Assembly (NCBI RefSeq): GCF_004793765.1 | Contig: NZ_SRYM01000026.1 | Location: 1-51,018, forward strand | From: Parabacteroides distasonis | GTDB taxonomy: Bacteria; Bacteroidota; Bacteroidia; Bacteroidales; Tannerellaceae | DNA length: 51,018 nt | Reading direction: 5' to 3' | In this document: positions 24,818 to 33,247 of the stretch, in pieces | Numbering within the stretch: position 1 is the stretch's first letter | Layout: each line of letters begins with the position of its first letter | Translations under genes and position numbers: made by a program | Notes under the pieces: model-generated | What the model was told of the DNA's origin: nothing | The model's database searches: none | The model's input: only the letters and a program-made list of their open reading frames with translations

Positions 24818-25756
24818 TCAACTCTCAAAGTTTTTCTTCTCGTCAATAATGTATTCGGGACGAGCCTTGATCTCGTCAAAAAGGATACCGACATATTGCC
24901 CTAACACACCAACCGTCAATAGCTGCACACCTCCAAAGAAGATAATGGAAGTCATGATAGAAGTCCAACCGACCTCGGCGTTACTGAAACCATAGATCTT
25001 GCCCAACGTGAACCAAACCGCCAAGATTATACCGACCAATACGGATATAAACCCGAGACTCGTCGCCAAACGCAACGGTTTCTTCGAGAAATAAAGCATT
25101 GCCGTTGACGCAAATTTCAGCATCTTACTAATCGGATATTTCGTCTCGCCGGCGATACGCGCCTCACGCTCATAATAAAACGGCACTTGATGGAAGCCCA
25201 CCCAGCTTATCAAGCCACGGATATATTTTCCCCGTTCCTTAAAACGGTCAAACTCATTCATCACTTTCCGGTCCACTAAACGGAAATCTCCTGTATCCAG
25301 CGGGAAATGAACCTCGCTCATATAATTCATCACCCGGTAAAAAGCCTTGGAGGTGAACAGTTTGAAAAGGCTCTCCCCTTCCCGTGACTTACGGACGCAA
25401 TAAACCACGTTGGCATCCTCTCTCTCCTGCACTTCCAGCAGATCCGGAATCAATTCCGGCGGATCCTGCATATCGGCGTCGATGATAATCGCCAAATCAG
25501 CGTCACAGTTATTGATACCCGCCGTTACCGCCGGTTGATGACCGAAATTCCGGGAGAAGTGAATCACCTTCACATGAGGATCGGTAGCGGCTATATGATC
25601 CAACAAAGAGCGTGTCTTATCCTGACTACCATCATTTATATAGATAATCTCCGTAGGGTTGGACAACTTTACCAAGACCTCTTTCGTACGCCGATACGAT
25701 TCCTCGATCACGGCTTCCTCGTTGTAACACGGAACTATAACCGCTAACTTCTTCAT
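24818..25756 (-). CDS. Family 2 glycosyltransferase, GtrB/DPM1-like, polyprenyl-phosphate type
   Basis: 312 residues. N-terminal GT-A domain: VIVPCYNEEAVIEESYRR, IIYINDGSQDKT, HFSRNFGHQPAVTAGI and the DxD-containing IIIDADMQDPPELIPDLLE. Two TM helices follow at about 230-255 and 265-290. This is the layout of GtrB/ArnC-type enzymes that move a sugar from a nucleotide to undecaprenyl phosphate on the inner membrane. The next gene upstream is a GtrA-type flippase, which supports a joint role in lipid-linked sugar transfer for surface glycan decoration. Confidence 0.92.
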   Translation of the reverse strand: MKKLAVIVPCYNEEAVIEESYRRTKEVLVKLSNPTEIIYINDGSQDKTRSLLDHIAATDPHVKVIHFSRNFGHQPAVTAGINNCDADLAIIIDADMQDPPELIPDLLEVQEREDANVVYCVRKSREGESLFKLFTSKAFYRVMNYMSEVHFPLDTGDFRLVDRKVMNEFDRFKERGKYIRGLISWVGFHQVPFYYEREARIAGETKYPISKMLKFASTAMLYFSKKPLRLATSLGFISVLVGIILAVWFTLGKIYGFSNAEVGWTSIMTSIIFFGGVQLLTVGVLGQYVGILFDEIKARPEYIIDEKKNFES

Positions 25757-25761
25757 GCCTT

Positions 25762-26142
25762 TTAAGCTTTAAAGGTATAAAACTTATTTACTAAAAAATT
25801 GATCACCGTATAGAAAGCCATTCCAATCAAGTGGTTGTAGTAATGATCGATCGTAAGTCGGGAATTCAAGATCAGTACCAATCCGTACTGTAAGGCATAA
25901 CAAATAATGAAAGCGATCGTGAACCGAACCGCCCCTTTCGTCCATCCGGTGGAACTTCCCTTGAAAGTCCACTGCTTGTTCCAGATGAAACTGTTTAATA
26001 TGCCTACCACATATCCCGTTAAGTTAGATAAACCTTCCCGGCATCCGAAGAGTTTCATCATCACCCAGATAACGATCATCGTTATCAAGGTATTACTCAA
26101 CCCGACTACACCATACTTAATAGCTTGCTTAATCGTCTCCAT
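25762..26142 (-). CDS. GtrA-family membrane protein
   Basis: 126 residues with four TM helices. Family text: KYGVVGLSNTLITMIVIWVM, VGILNSFIWNKQWTF and YTVINFLVNKFYTF. GtrA proteins are thought to flip the lipid-linked sugar made by GtrB, encoded 5 bases downstream. It overlaps the upstream unknown gene by 14 bases. Confidence 0.9.
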   Translation of the reverse strand: METIKQAIKYGVVGLSNTLITMIVIWVMMKLFGCREGLSNLTGYVVGILNSFIWNKQWTFKGSSTGWTKGAVRFTIAFIICYALQYGLVLILNSRLTIDHYYNHLIGMAFYTVINFLVNKFYTFKA

Positions 26143-26878
26143 TCTTATTTATAATCTCAGAAATCTCCTCTGGTGTCAATTCTTTGACATTCGTGATCGT
26201 GAAAACATTCGAGAGGAAATCACCGTATTGGTTACATTCATTGATCACCCGGTCCAACGTGGTTTTTATATCCGTACGCACCGGGATCAAGAACACCAGC
26301 TCCACATACTGCTCACCGATCGTCAAACGCTCGATCTCGCAGTCCGTTTTCGGCAGATAATAAGCGAACTCCCGCTCGACTATCCGCCGCTGATATTCTT
26401 GGAAAGATTTCTTGCCTTTAGACGTCATCAAGACATAGAAACGTAGCTTCTCCCCTTTTCCTCCCAAGCCGGTCGAGATATAAATTTGTTTCTCGTTGGA
26501 GAAATCGGACTCTAAAGAGATACGAGACTCCATCAAAGCCATGTAGGCCCAATCTGTCACTTCCGGGTCCGGATGCTGGGTGTATTCCTCCAACAAACGG
26601 TACGCACGGACAGATTTTGAGGTAGCCAATTGAGATAACAAATATCTCTTCTCGGTCTTGTCCGTGGTTTCCTCCGTCAACAAAGTGTTGTACAGGGTCT
26701 CGCACTCATCCTCCGATAAGGGACGGGGAGGCCGGTTTTCCTTCCGTACGTTTTCCGAGTATTTGAAATACTCCATCTGAAATTCAACCGGCACACGCTG
26801 TTCTAGTATATGGAAATGTCCCTCCATCCTGCTGAAGGAATCACGGAACTTTTTGAACACATCACCTTCTTCTTTCAT
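26129..26878 (-). CDS. Unknown cytoplasmic protein upstream of GtrA/GtrB
   Basis: 249 residues from the ATG at 26878 (MKEEGDVFKKF); the longer ORF start is not preceded by anything favouring it. No family recognised. There is no signal peptide or TM. The N-terminal half is helical and charged; residues about 90-140 (RYLLSQLATSKSVRAYRLLEE, TDWAYMALMES) resemble HEAT-like helices. The C-terminal half is alpha/beta (IYISTGLGGKGEKLRFYVLM ... YVELVFLIPV). The 14-base overlap with gtrA suggests a joint transcript and perhaps a role in the same surface pathway. Confidence 0.7.
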   Translation of the reverse strand: MKEEGDVFKKFRDSFSRMEGHFHILEQRVPVEFQMEYFKYSENVRKENRPPRPLSEDECETLYNTLLTEETTDKTEKRYLLSQLATSKSVRAYRLLEEYTQHPDPEVTDWAYMALMESRISLESDFSNEKQIYISTGLGGKGEKLRFYVLMTSKGKKSFQEYQRRIVEREFAYYLPKTDCEIERLTIGEQYVELVFLIPVRTDIKTTLDRVINECNQYGDFLSNVFTITNVKELTPEEISEIINKNGDD

Positions 26879-26968
26879 AGATCGTCTTTTTTCATTAATT
26901 AAACTCCCATAAACAAGAAACAAGAACAAAGGTAATGTTTTTTCCGGAATAAATAAAAATAACGTTAT

Positions 26969-27080
26969 TTAAGCTCCCGCATAAATTAAGAATCCAAGTC
27001 CAATCACGAATAAAATGAACATCCCGACATTCAGACGATTGGAAATGGCAGGCGCTCCCGCTTTCTCGGACGCTATCATA
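26969..27080 (-). pseudogene. Small TM-bearing C-terminal remnant
   Basis: The minus strand ends with MIASEKAGAPAISNRLNVGM then FILFVIGLGFLIYAGA and a stop at 26969: one TM helix and a short polar lead. It begins in a different frame inside the end of the nucleoside hydrolase gene. It could be a 36-residue gene of its own or the tail of a larger membrane protein left by a deletion. Family not recognised. Confidence 0.35.
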
Positions 27081-27918
27081 CTGAAAGATTGACCAATACT
27101 GCCGTATGATCCCAACTCATACGCCCTTCCGGATCTCCCTCCGCAAAACAAAGGGCGTACGCATCTTTTACGGGACTGTTCTCTACGTTCATCTGTACCA
27201 GTTTCTTTCCGGTCAAGATTACGTTCCCGATCTCAAAACCGCTAAAGACAATCTCTGTAGGCCATTCCTCCGCTACGACTTTAGAGGCAGGGACATCGCA
27301 ATACACATTGAATTCTTTACCTTCCGGAAACAGGCCCGCCATAGAAACCAAGCGTTTCACTTTCTTGGCAACTAATTCCTTTCCGGAGAGATCGCTATAT
27401 TCATCAGCTCCCGATTGAAGCAAATCCCTTAAATTAGAGAAGAAACCAATCGTACAAATAACTACACTGGTATCCGGTTGTTCGCTCAGAATCTTACGAT
27501 ACACCTTCAGGGCATCCGGAGCGTCGGAAGTCTTCGCCGTATGATGCGGATAGTTAGCGGGTAACTCGTCTGTCCACTTCGTTTTATGCCAAGTAGTCAA
27601 GGAGACCCCCGGTTCGCTCTTTGATGCCCCTACCGGTATGTCCGGACGGTTGAAATAAGTATTCAACACCTCAATGCAAGGCACCACCCGCTCATCATGG
27701 TTGGAGGAAAGAGTCGCAAGAATATTTACCTGACCGCTATCCGCCAAGGCATGCATCAAGGCTATAGCGCCCACATCATCATAGTCCGGACCTAAATCGG
27801 TATCCAGAATAAGATTTACCGGTTGAGGCTTATCGGTTTGAGGAATATTTTTCGACACATTTCCCTTACAGGAAATCAACAAGGCAAATAAACCCATCAG
27901 AAACAATGATTTCTTCAT
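27076..27918 (-). CDS. Nucleoside hydrolase lipoprotein, probably C-terminally truncated
   Basis: 280 residues from the ATG at 27918. Lipobox LLISC. The calcium-binding signature LILDTDLGPDYDDVGAI (DxDxGxDxDD) is present at about residues 36-52, and NILATLSSNHDERVVP and VICTIGFFSNL follow. The catalytic-end motif RMSWDHTAVL is reached, but the protein then stops after LVNLSV, where relatives run on for 30-50 residues. The 3' end appears replaced by the TM remnant. It should split ribonucleosides to base and ribose if still active. It follows the ADP-ribosylglycohydrolase gene by 13 bases. Confidence 0.8.
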   Translation of the reverse strand: MKKSLFLMGLFALLISCKGNVSKNIPQTDKPQPVNLILDTDLGPDYDDVGAIALMHALADSGQVNILATLSSNHDERVVPCIEVLNTYFNRPDIPVGASKSEPGVSLTTWHKTKWTDELPANYPHHTAKTSDAPDALKVYRKILSEQPDTSVVICTIGFFSNLRDLLQSGADEYSDLSGKELVAKKVKRLVSMAGLFPEGKEFNVYCDVPASKVVAEEWPTEIVFSGFEIGNVILTGKKLVQMNVENSPVKDAYALCFAEGDPEGRMSWDHTAVLVNLSV

Positions 27919-27931
27919 AATCTTTATAATT

Positions 27932-29488
27932 TTATTGGTGAACAATCTCTTTCGGAGCATCCGAATAAATCAATATTTCGCTGAAATGAACGGAGATATC
28001 ATTACGTGGATTTAGCCATTTAAACGTAGCCGTGTGTTTTCCCTTGGGCAGCTGATACTTCCAGAACAGGTCGTTCCTACGAGTCGTATAGGATGCCGGA
28101 AGATTCGCCGTCTCAACCAGATCCCCATCTAGGTACATCTCTACTTTCGCTACGTATTTATCATCTTTAGCGTTCACAAAGCCTCTGAATACGGCACCTG
28201 TTCCCTCAAAAGGTAGTTCTCCCACATCGGGCAAATTCTTATTAACCGCCACTTTCTCTATCGGATACATACCCTCGAAAGCCTTCTCATAACGAACGGC
28301 TACAGGCTGCTGGCATTTGATCGTCACCTCGTCACCTGACACGGAACCGCCGTTGCTCTCTATCACTTGCAACGCTTGATTGAAACCCATTTGGTAAGTC
28401 TTATTCAATGAAATAGTCGTATAGGCAAAATCCATATCTTCCACCTCTCTCAAGTTCTTCATCCAATAATCCGGTATATGGCTATAACCAAGGATCGTTC
28501 CTAAGACACCACCCGCAGAGGCCGGGTTGCAATCCGAATCTTGTCCGCAACGAGTAGAGATATCCAATGTCTTATAGAAATCTCCCTCACCATAAAGCAA
28601 GCCGATAAGAATGTATGCGCTATTGATCACGGCATCGATATTGAACGGGACAAAAACACCATCCGGACAGCCGATATCCGAGCTCCATTTCTTCTCGCAC
28701 TCAAACCAAGCGCGTTTCCAATCGTCCAGATATTCCTTATGCCAGCGGATCACATCGCTCATACATTTATAATAGGTACTTTGCTCCGGTATCGTCTTTA
28801 ATGCCTCGGTCACGATAAACTCGATATCATCCGAGATAAACGATAACGAATACATCGCCCCGACATACACACCGCCGTACCAACCATCTCCGTAATTCAT
28901 GATATGCCCGATCTTATCAGAGATCTCGGAAGCCGTATTCGGCATACCCGGCGACATCAGTCCGGCATAGTCCGCCTCGATCTGATAATCCAGATCATCC
29001 GCATGCGGGTTATTCAGCCAATGACCTGACGCCGGAGGCATGATCCCTTGTAAAATATTATAACGTGCCGATTGGTTAGCATGCCACAACGTATATCCCG
29101 CCGTAGCGAACGCCATGGCGAATGAGTCTACAGGGGCGTCCAATCCCAACCTGTCAAAGACATCCACGAACGTAAGGTCCATATAAACATCATCGTATAA
29201 TCCGGGAACATTCTCGTACCACCACTTGATATACCCGGCCGGCCATACGATCGGTACGTATTCCTGAATCATCGTTCCGTTATACTTGAACTCCGTCGGA
29301 CCGCCATACGTACAGCCTATGGTTTGTCCGGCCCAACCTCCCTTAATCTTATCCATCAACTTTTCTTTACTAATCGTAAACTCAGCGGGCACCGTCGTTT
29401 GCTCCTTTGTCGAGGGTTGTTGGGAACATGAGGTCGCCCCTAGAAATAAAGAGGCTACCGTTATCACCGCAAATACTGTTTGTTTCAT
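27932..29488 (-). CDS. ADP-ribosylglycohydrolase (DraG-like) family lipoprotein
   Basis: 518 residues with lipobox GATSC. The DraG-type fold is shown by KIKGGWAGQTIGCTYGGPTEF (about 47-68), the metal-binding DDVYMDLTFV (about 98-107) and RCGQDSDCNPASAGGVLGTILGY (about 310-332), which carries the second Asp pair. A C-terminal beta domain (about 430-518, KHTATFKWLNPRNDISVHFSEILIY) resembles carbohydrate-binding modules. It should release ADP-ribose or ribose from a glycosidic link outside the cytoplasm. Between a ribokinase and a nucleoside hydrolase gene, it fits scavenging of ribose from NAD, ADP-ribose or nucleosides. Confidence 0.85.
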   Translation of the reverse strand: MKQTVFAVITVASLFLGATSCSQQPSTKEQTTVPAEFTISKEKLMDKIKGGWAGQTIGCTYGGPTEFKYNGTMIQEYVPIVWPAGYIKWWYENVPGLYDDVYMDLTFVDVFDRLGLDAPVDSFAMAFATAGYTLWHANQSARYNILQGIMPPASGHWLNNPHADDLDYQIEADYAGLMSPGMPNTASEISDKIGHIMNYGDGWYGGVYVGAMYSLSFISDDIEFIVTEALKTIPEQSTYYKCMSDVIRWHKEYLDDWKRAWFECEKKWSSDIGCPDGVFVPFNIDAVINSAYILIGLLYGEGDFYKTLDISTRCGQDSDCNPASAGGVLGTILGYSHIPDYWMKNLREVEDMDFAYTTISLNKTYQMGFNQALQVIESNGGSVSGDEVTIKCQQPVAVRYEKAFEGMYPIEKVAVNKNLPDVGELPFEGTGAVFRGFVNAKDDKYVAKVEMYLDGDLVETANLPASYTTRRNDLFWKYQLPKGKHTATFKWLNPRNDISVHFSEILIYSDAPKEIVHQ

Positions 29489-29510
29489 ACTATTAGATTG
29501 TTTTTATAGA

Positions 29511-30053
29511 TTAATCAAAAATATCCACCTCATTCCGATAAGGAGCGGAAGATTGCGCTCCCACACGAGTCACGGACGATGCCATCTTAGCGACAAACTC
29601 GACAGTATCCATAGGAATCTCCAATTGCATTAAAATCAAATCGGCCTTTTCTATCGCTTCTTCCGATTTCGCTAAATCTGAAGATAATAAATTAGCGTTA
29701 GCTCCGGAGGCCATCACAATACAATTTTCAGCATGAGCATCCACCGTAATCAACGCTACGCCTGATGGATTTTCGGATCTGAGAAAATATAGGAAGTATC
29801 AATTCCCTCTTCCTCAAATAGCTGCTGGGATTGATGTCCGAATATATCACTGCCTGTTTTACAAAATAAACGAGACCCACCCCCCTAACCGGGCAACAGC
29901 AACCGCTTGATTCGCTCCTTTCCCACCCGGGTTCATAAAAAATGTTCCTCCTAATACCGTCTCTCCCGGACGAGGAAGATGATTCGTTTTTATGACCATA
30001 TCGGTATTGCTACTTCCAACAACCAATATATTATGATTCCTCAAGTTCTCCAT
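29511..30053 (-). pseudogene. rbsK: Ribokinase, frameshifted and internally deleted
   Basis: The ATG at 30053 opens a ribokinase N terminus ([38 protein letters not shown]). The frame breaks at a run of six C (29880-29885; G6 on the coding strand). Removing one G restores [20 protein letters not shown] and on to GVALITVDAHAENCIVMASG. Later FVAKMAS is joined directly to SVTRVGAQSSAPYRNEVD, the usual C terminus. About 150 residues are missing, including the catalytic GAGD loop and most of the ATP site. The gene cannot make an active kinase whatever the cause of the frameshift. Confidence 0.88.
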
Positions 30054-30149
30054 ACTGTTCTCTTATTAATCACTTGTTTAACAAAAATATCATATATTCC
30101 GCTTAGCATACCGGATTTCATATTAATTCACATTCATTCACTGATGTTG

Positions 30150-30157
30150 CAAATATA
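30150..30157 (-). promoter_or_regulatory. -7 promoter box of the rbsK/nucleoside operon
   Basis: Minus-strand TATATTTG followed by C, a full TAnnTTTG match about 97 bases before the rbsK ATG. It lies just downstream (for transcription) of the 22-bp repeat set at 30173-30257. Confidence 0.5.
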
Positions 30158-30172
30158 AAAAGATCCAAAATA

Positions 30173-30257
30173 TAAAAGTGATTTAGCTTCATCAGCAAAG
30201 TATCTTAGGTTCGCCGGCAAAGTATGTTAAGTTACTTCGCTGGTGAAGTTAACTTCA
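30173..30257. repeat. 22-bp-phased direct repeats ending in a 14-bp palindrome
   Basis: Related 17-base units start at 30173, 30195, 30217 and 30239, exactly 22 bases apart. The second and third (GCAAAGTATCTTAGGTT, GCAAAGTATGTTAAGTT) agree at 15 of 17 positions; the first and fourth are weaker (about 11 and 10). The last unit contains the perfect palindrome TGAAGTTAACTTCA (30244-30257). In addition CTTCATCAGC (30187-30196) is inverted as GCTGGTGAAG (30239-30248, one mismatch). The set lies directly upstream of the ribose-operon -7 box, so it is a likely operator for that operon. Confidence 0.65.
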
Positions 30258-30424
30258 TTTGACAAGATTGCAGCGTATTGTCTATAACATAAGACATAAA
30301 GGAATAAAAAATTAGACGATACATTCAAATAATAAATCCAAACAATAAGCATGCTCATATCATTCGCATGCTTATTACAGATCATCAACGTCCTTAAAAA
30401 CATGGTTATATTTCTAAAAAAACA

Positions 30425-30481
30425 CACATATGTTTTCCACAAAAGTCATACATGTTTTTGCGAAAACACATACATGTTTTT
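30425..30481. repeat. Second 22-bp-phased repeat set, upstream of galM
   Basis: CATACATGTTTTT occurs at 30447-30459 and 30469-30481, and a diverged copy (CACATATGTTTTC, 10 of 13) at 30425-30437, all 22 bases apart. The two-turn spacing places each copy on the same face of the helix. It is about 260 bases before the galM start, and its sequence is unrelated to the other set. Confidence 0.65.
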
Positions 30482-30707
30482 ACCGGATCACACGACATCA
30501 TAATGAGAATTTCCCTCATCAGTCCCGTGTAAGTTTGAGGCTATATCAAAACTCAAGCCCCAACTCAGTTGTTTTGACTTTTTAGCTCAAGAGAAAAATC
30601 AAGGACTTGACGTATCAACAAGCCATAATTATATATTTTTGGTAGACAAATCTAAAATCATGCTATAAAACATTATTCGGAAACGTTATAAATACAAAGA
30701 AGAAAGT

Positions 30708-30715
30708 TACTTTTA
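30708..30715 (+). promoter_or_regulatory. Weak -7 promoter box of galM-gluP-galK
   Basis: TACTTTTA, one base from TAnnTTTG, 28 bases before the galM ATG. No clear -33. Confidence 0.35.
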
Positions 30716-30742
30716 CACGCAATTTCAATAATATTGATACGC

Positions 30743-31819
30743 ATGAAGAACATAAATACACTGTCGGGCTTGTCTGTAGCTAATTTTAGCAAGCAAATTG
30801 ACGGGAAAGAAACGGCACTTTATACCCTGTGTAACAAGGTTGGAGCAGAGCTAGCGATTACAAATTATGGAGCGAAAATCGTATCGCTGATGGTTCCTGA
30901 TAAGAACGGGAAAATGACCGATGTCGTTACTGGCCATAATTCGATTGAAGAGTACTTAACATCAGAAGAACCTTATTTCGGTGCTATTTGCGGTCGTTAT
31001 GGAAATCGTATCGCCGCTGGAAAATTCACGATCGACGGTATTACTTATGACAAATTAGCCATAAACAACGGTCCCAATAGCTTGCATGGCGGAATCAAGG
31101 GATTCAATGCGGTAGTATGGGACGCCAAACAAATAGACGAGCAAACCATTGATTTGAAATATACCTCCGCCGATAGCGAGGAAGGTTTCCCTGGAGAACT
31201 AAAGACAACCGTAACTTATCATCTGACAAATGAGAATGAGGTCGTTATCTCCTATCAAGCCTCTACGGATAAACCTACGGTCTTAAACCTAACCAATCAT
31301 TCTTATTTTAACCTATCCGGTGCGGGAGATCCTTATATAGGAGACCATATCCTCACGATCAACGCCGACCATTATCTGCCTACAGACAATACGGCGATCC
31401 CGTACGGACCTAAAGAGAAGGTAGAAGGTACACCGATGGACTTCCGGACTCCTCATGAGGTAGGCGAACGAATCAATGACAATTTCGAACAGCTTATATT
31501 CGGTAAGGGATATGACCACACGTACCTATTAAATAAAGAGGACAACGAACTTTCTTTTTGCGCTCGCTGCTCCTCTCCCAAGACCGGTATCGTAATGGAA
31601 ACTTATACGACCGAACCGGGCGTGCAATTATACACCGGAAACTGGATGACCGGAGATTTCGAAGGTAAGAACGGACAACGCTACCCGGAACGGGCCGCTT
31701 TATGTCTGGAAACCCAACATTTCCCCGATAGCCCTAACAAACCGGAATATCCGACAACGGAACTCCGCCCGGGCGAGGTTTTCCAAAGTACTACTATTTA
31801 TAAATTCAGTGTAGAATAA
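30743..31819 (+). CDS. galM: Aldose 1-epimerase (mutarotase)
   Basis: 358 residues from the ATG at 30743; an upstream TTG is less likely. Marks: NYGAKIVSLMVPDKNGKMTDVV, RYGNRIAAGKFTIDG, NNGPNSLHGG, the catalytic-His region LNLTNHSYFNLSG, DHTYLLN and the C-terminal Glu region ERAALCLETQHFPDSPN. It interconverts alpha and beta anomers of galactose or glucose, feeding galactokinase. First gene of galM-gluP-galK. Confidence 0.95.
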   Translation: MKNINTLSGLSVANFSKQIDGKETALYTLCNKVGAELAITNYGAKIVSLMVPDKNGKMTDVVTGHNSIEEYLTSEEPYFGAICGRYGNRIAAGKFTIDGITYDKLAINNGPNSLHGGIKGFNAVVWDAKQIDEQTIDLKYTSADSEEGFPGELKTTVTYHLTNENEVVISYQASTDKPTVLNLTNHSYFNLSGAGDPYIGDHILTINADHYLPTDNTAIPYGPKEKVEGTPMDFRTPHEVGERINDNFEQLIFGKGYDHTYLLNKEDNELSFCARCSSPKTGIVMETYTTEPGVQLYTGNWMTGDFEGKNGQRYPERAALCLETQHFPDSPNKPEYPTTELRPGEVFQSTTIYKFSVE

Positions 31820-31865
31820 GAAAATAATTCAAGTAATCTAATAATCTAAAAACAACAAAAAAGAA

Positions 31866-33140
31866 ATGGAATCAACAGCAAAAAAGAATTACACATTGCC
31901 TATTATCATGATGGTGGCTCTCTTCTTCATGATATCTTTCGTGACAGGTCTACAGAACCCATTCGGTATCATCGTTAAGAACCAGTTCGCTGCCAGCAAC
32001 TTCATGTCGCAACTGGGTAACGCGGCTAACTTTATCGCCTATGCCTTCATGGGTATTCCGGCCGGTATGTTATTGCAGAAGATCGGTTACAAGAAAACCG
32101 CTTTGTTAGCGATCATCGTAGGTTTCTGTGGTGTAGGTATTTCTTATCTTTCCGGTGTGGCTGGTAGCTACGCTGTTTATTTGACAGGTGCTTTCGTGTC
32201 CGGTTTCTCTATGTGTATGTTGAATACCGTAGTAAACCCGATGTTGAACACGTTAGGTGGTGGTGGAAACAAAGGTAACCAATTAATTCAGGTTGCAGGC
32301 TCCGTGAACTCTATCGGCGCTACGATCGTTCCGGTATTGGTTGGTTATTTGATCGGTGACGCTGCTAAGGCTCAGATCAGTGACGCTAACCCGGCATTGT
32401 TCTTGGCTATGGGTATCTTTGCCATCGTATTTATCGTATTGTTCTGCATGCAAATTCCAGAACCGCATATGGTTAAGGAAAATGAAGCAAAGACTCCGGA
32501 TAAGCACAGCGCACTTTCTTTCCGTCACTTCATTTTAGGTGCCATCGCAATCTTCTTGTATGTAGGTGTCGAGGTAGGTATTCCTAACTTCATGAACTTG
32601 TTCGCTACTTCCCCTGAGATCGGTATCGATCCTACAGTAGCCGGTTCTATCGTGGGTACATATTGGTTCTTGATGATGATCGGACGTCTGTTCGGTGCCT
32701 CTTTCGGAGCTAAGATCTCTAGTAAGGCGATGTTGTCATCAGCCGCCACGGTAGGTATGATCTTTATCTTGATCGCTATCTTCGCCCCTGCTACGACTAA
32801 AGTTAGTATGCCTGTATTCTTGTCAGATATCTCTTTCGGTATGGTTGAGGTTCCTGTCGGAATCATGTTCATGGCTCTTTGTGGTTTATGCACTTCCATC
32901 ATGTGGGGTGGTATCTTCAACTTGGCAGTAGAAGGTTTAGGTAAATATACGGCAGCCGCTTCCGGTATCTTTATGGTAATGGTTTGCGGTGGAGGTATTC
33001 TTCCGTTGATCCAAGGAGCTGTAGCCGACGCTGGCGGTTTCATTACTAGCTTCTGGGTGGTATTCCTAGGATTGGCATATTTGCTATATTACGCTTTGAT
33101 TGGTAGCAAGAACGTAAACAAAGATATTCCTGTTGAATAA
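31866..33140 (+). CDS. gluP: Glucose/galactose MFS transporter, FHS (GluP) family
   Basis: 424 residues, twelve TM helices, no signal peptide. FHS-family text: FMISFVTGLQNPFGIIVKNQF in TM1-2, YAFMGIPAGMLLQKIGYKKTAL in the loop 2-3 region, FVSGFSMCMLNTVVNPMLNTL, and the C-terminal half VEVGIPNFMNLF and IMWGGIFNLAVEGLGKYTAA. It imports glucose or galactose with protons or Na+. Placement between galM and galK points to galactose. Confidence 0.92.
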   Translation: MESTAKKNYTLPIIMMVALFFMISFVTGLQNPFGIIVKNQFAASNFMSQLGNAANFIAYAFMGIPAGMLLQKIGYKKTALLAIIVGFCGVGISYLSGVAGSYAVYLTGAFVSGFSMCMLNTVVNPMLNTLGGGGNKGNQLIQVAGSVNSIGATIVPVLVGYLIGDAAKAQISDANPALFLAMGIFAIVFIVLFCMQIPEPHMVKENEAKTPDKHSALSFRHFILGAIAIFLYVGVEVGIPNFMNLFATSPEIGIDPTVAGSIVGTYWFLMMIGRLFGASFGAKISSKAMLSSAATVGMIFILIAIFAPATTKVSMPVFLSDISFGMVEVPVGIMFMALCGLCTSIMWGGIFNLAVEGLGKYTAAASGIFMVMVCGGGILPLIQGAVADAGGFITSFWVVFLGLAYLLYYALIGSKNVNKDIPVE

Positions 33141-33247
33141 TAAGGACAGGACATAATATAATAAAGAAGAAATTATCCGGCAGAGTTTTCTGAATGGATA
33201 ATTTCTTCTTGTTTATTCAATTATTTACCTTAATCAAATTAAGTATC

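Larger units (their letters stand above)
30054..30742. other. Divergent control region between rbsK and galM
   Basis: About 690 bases with no supported gene. It contains a -7 box for the ribose operon (minus), two separate 22-bp-phased repeat sets, a 14-bp perfect palindrome and a weak -7 box for galM. The density of phased repeats suggests two operators. Small ORFs here have no recognisable protein text. Confidence 0.7.

Noticed and set aside
24776-24825. Terminator between msrA remnant and glycosyltransferase
   Set aside because: AGAGTTGA / TCAACTCT are inverted but separated by 34 bases, and similar AT-rich TCAATTGTCAACT strings are common filler in this group; too weak to call.
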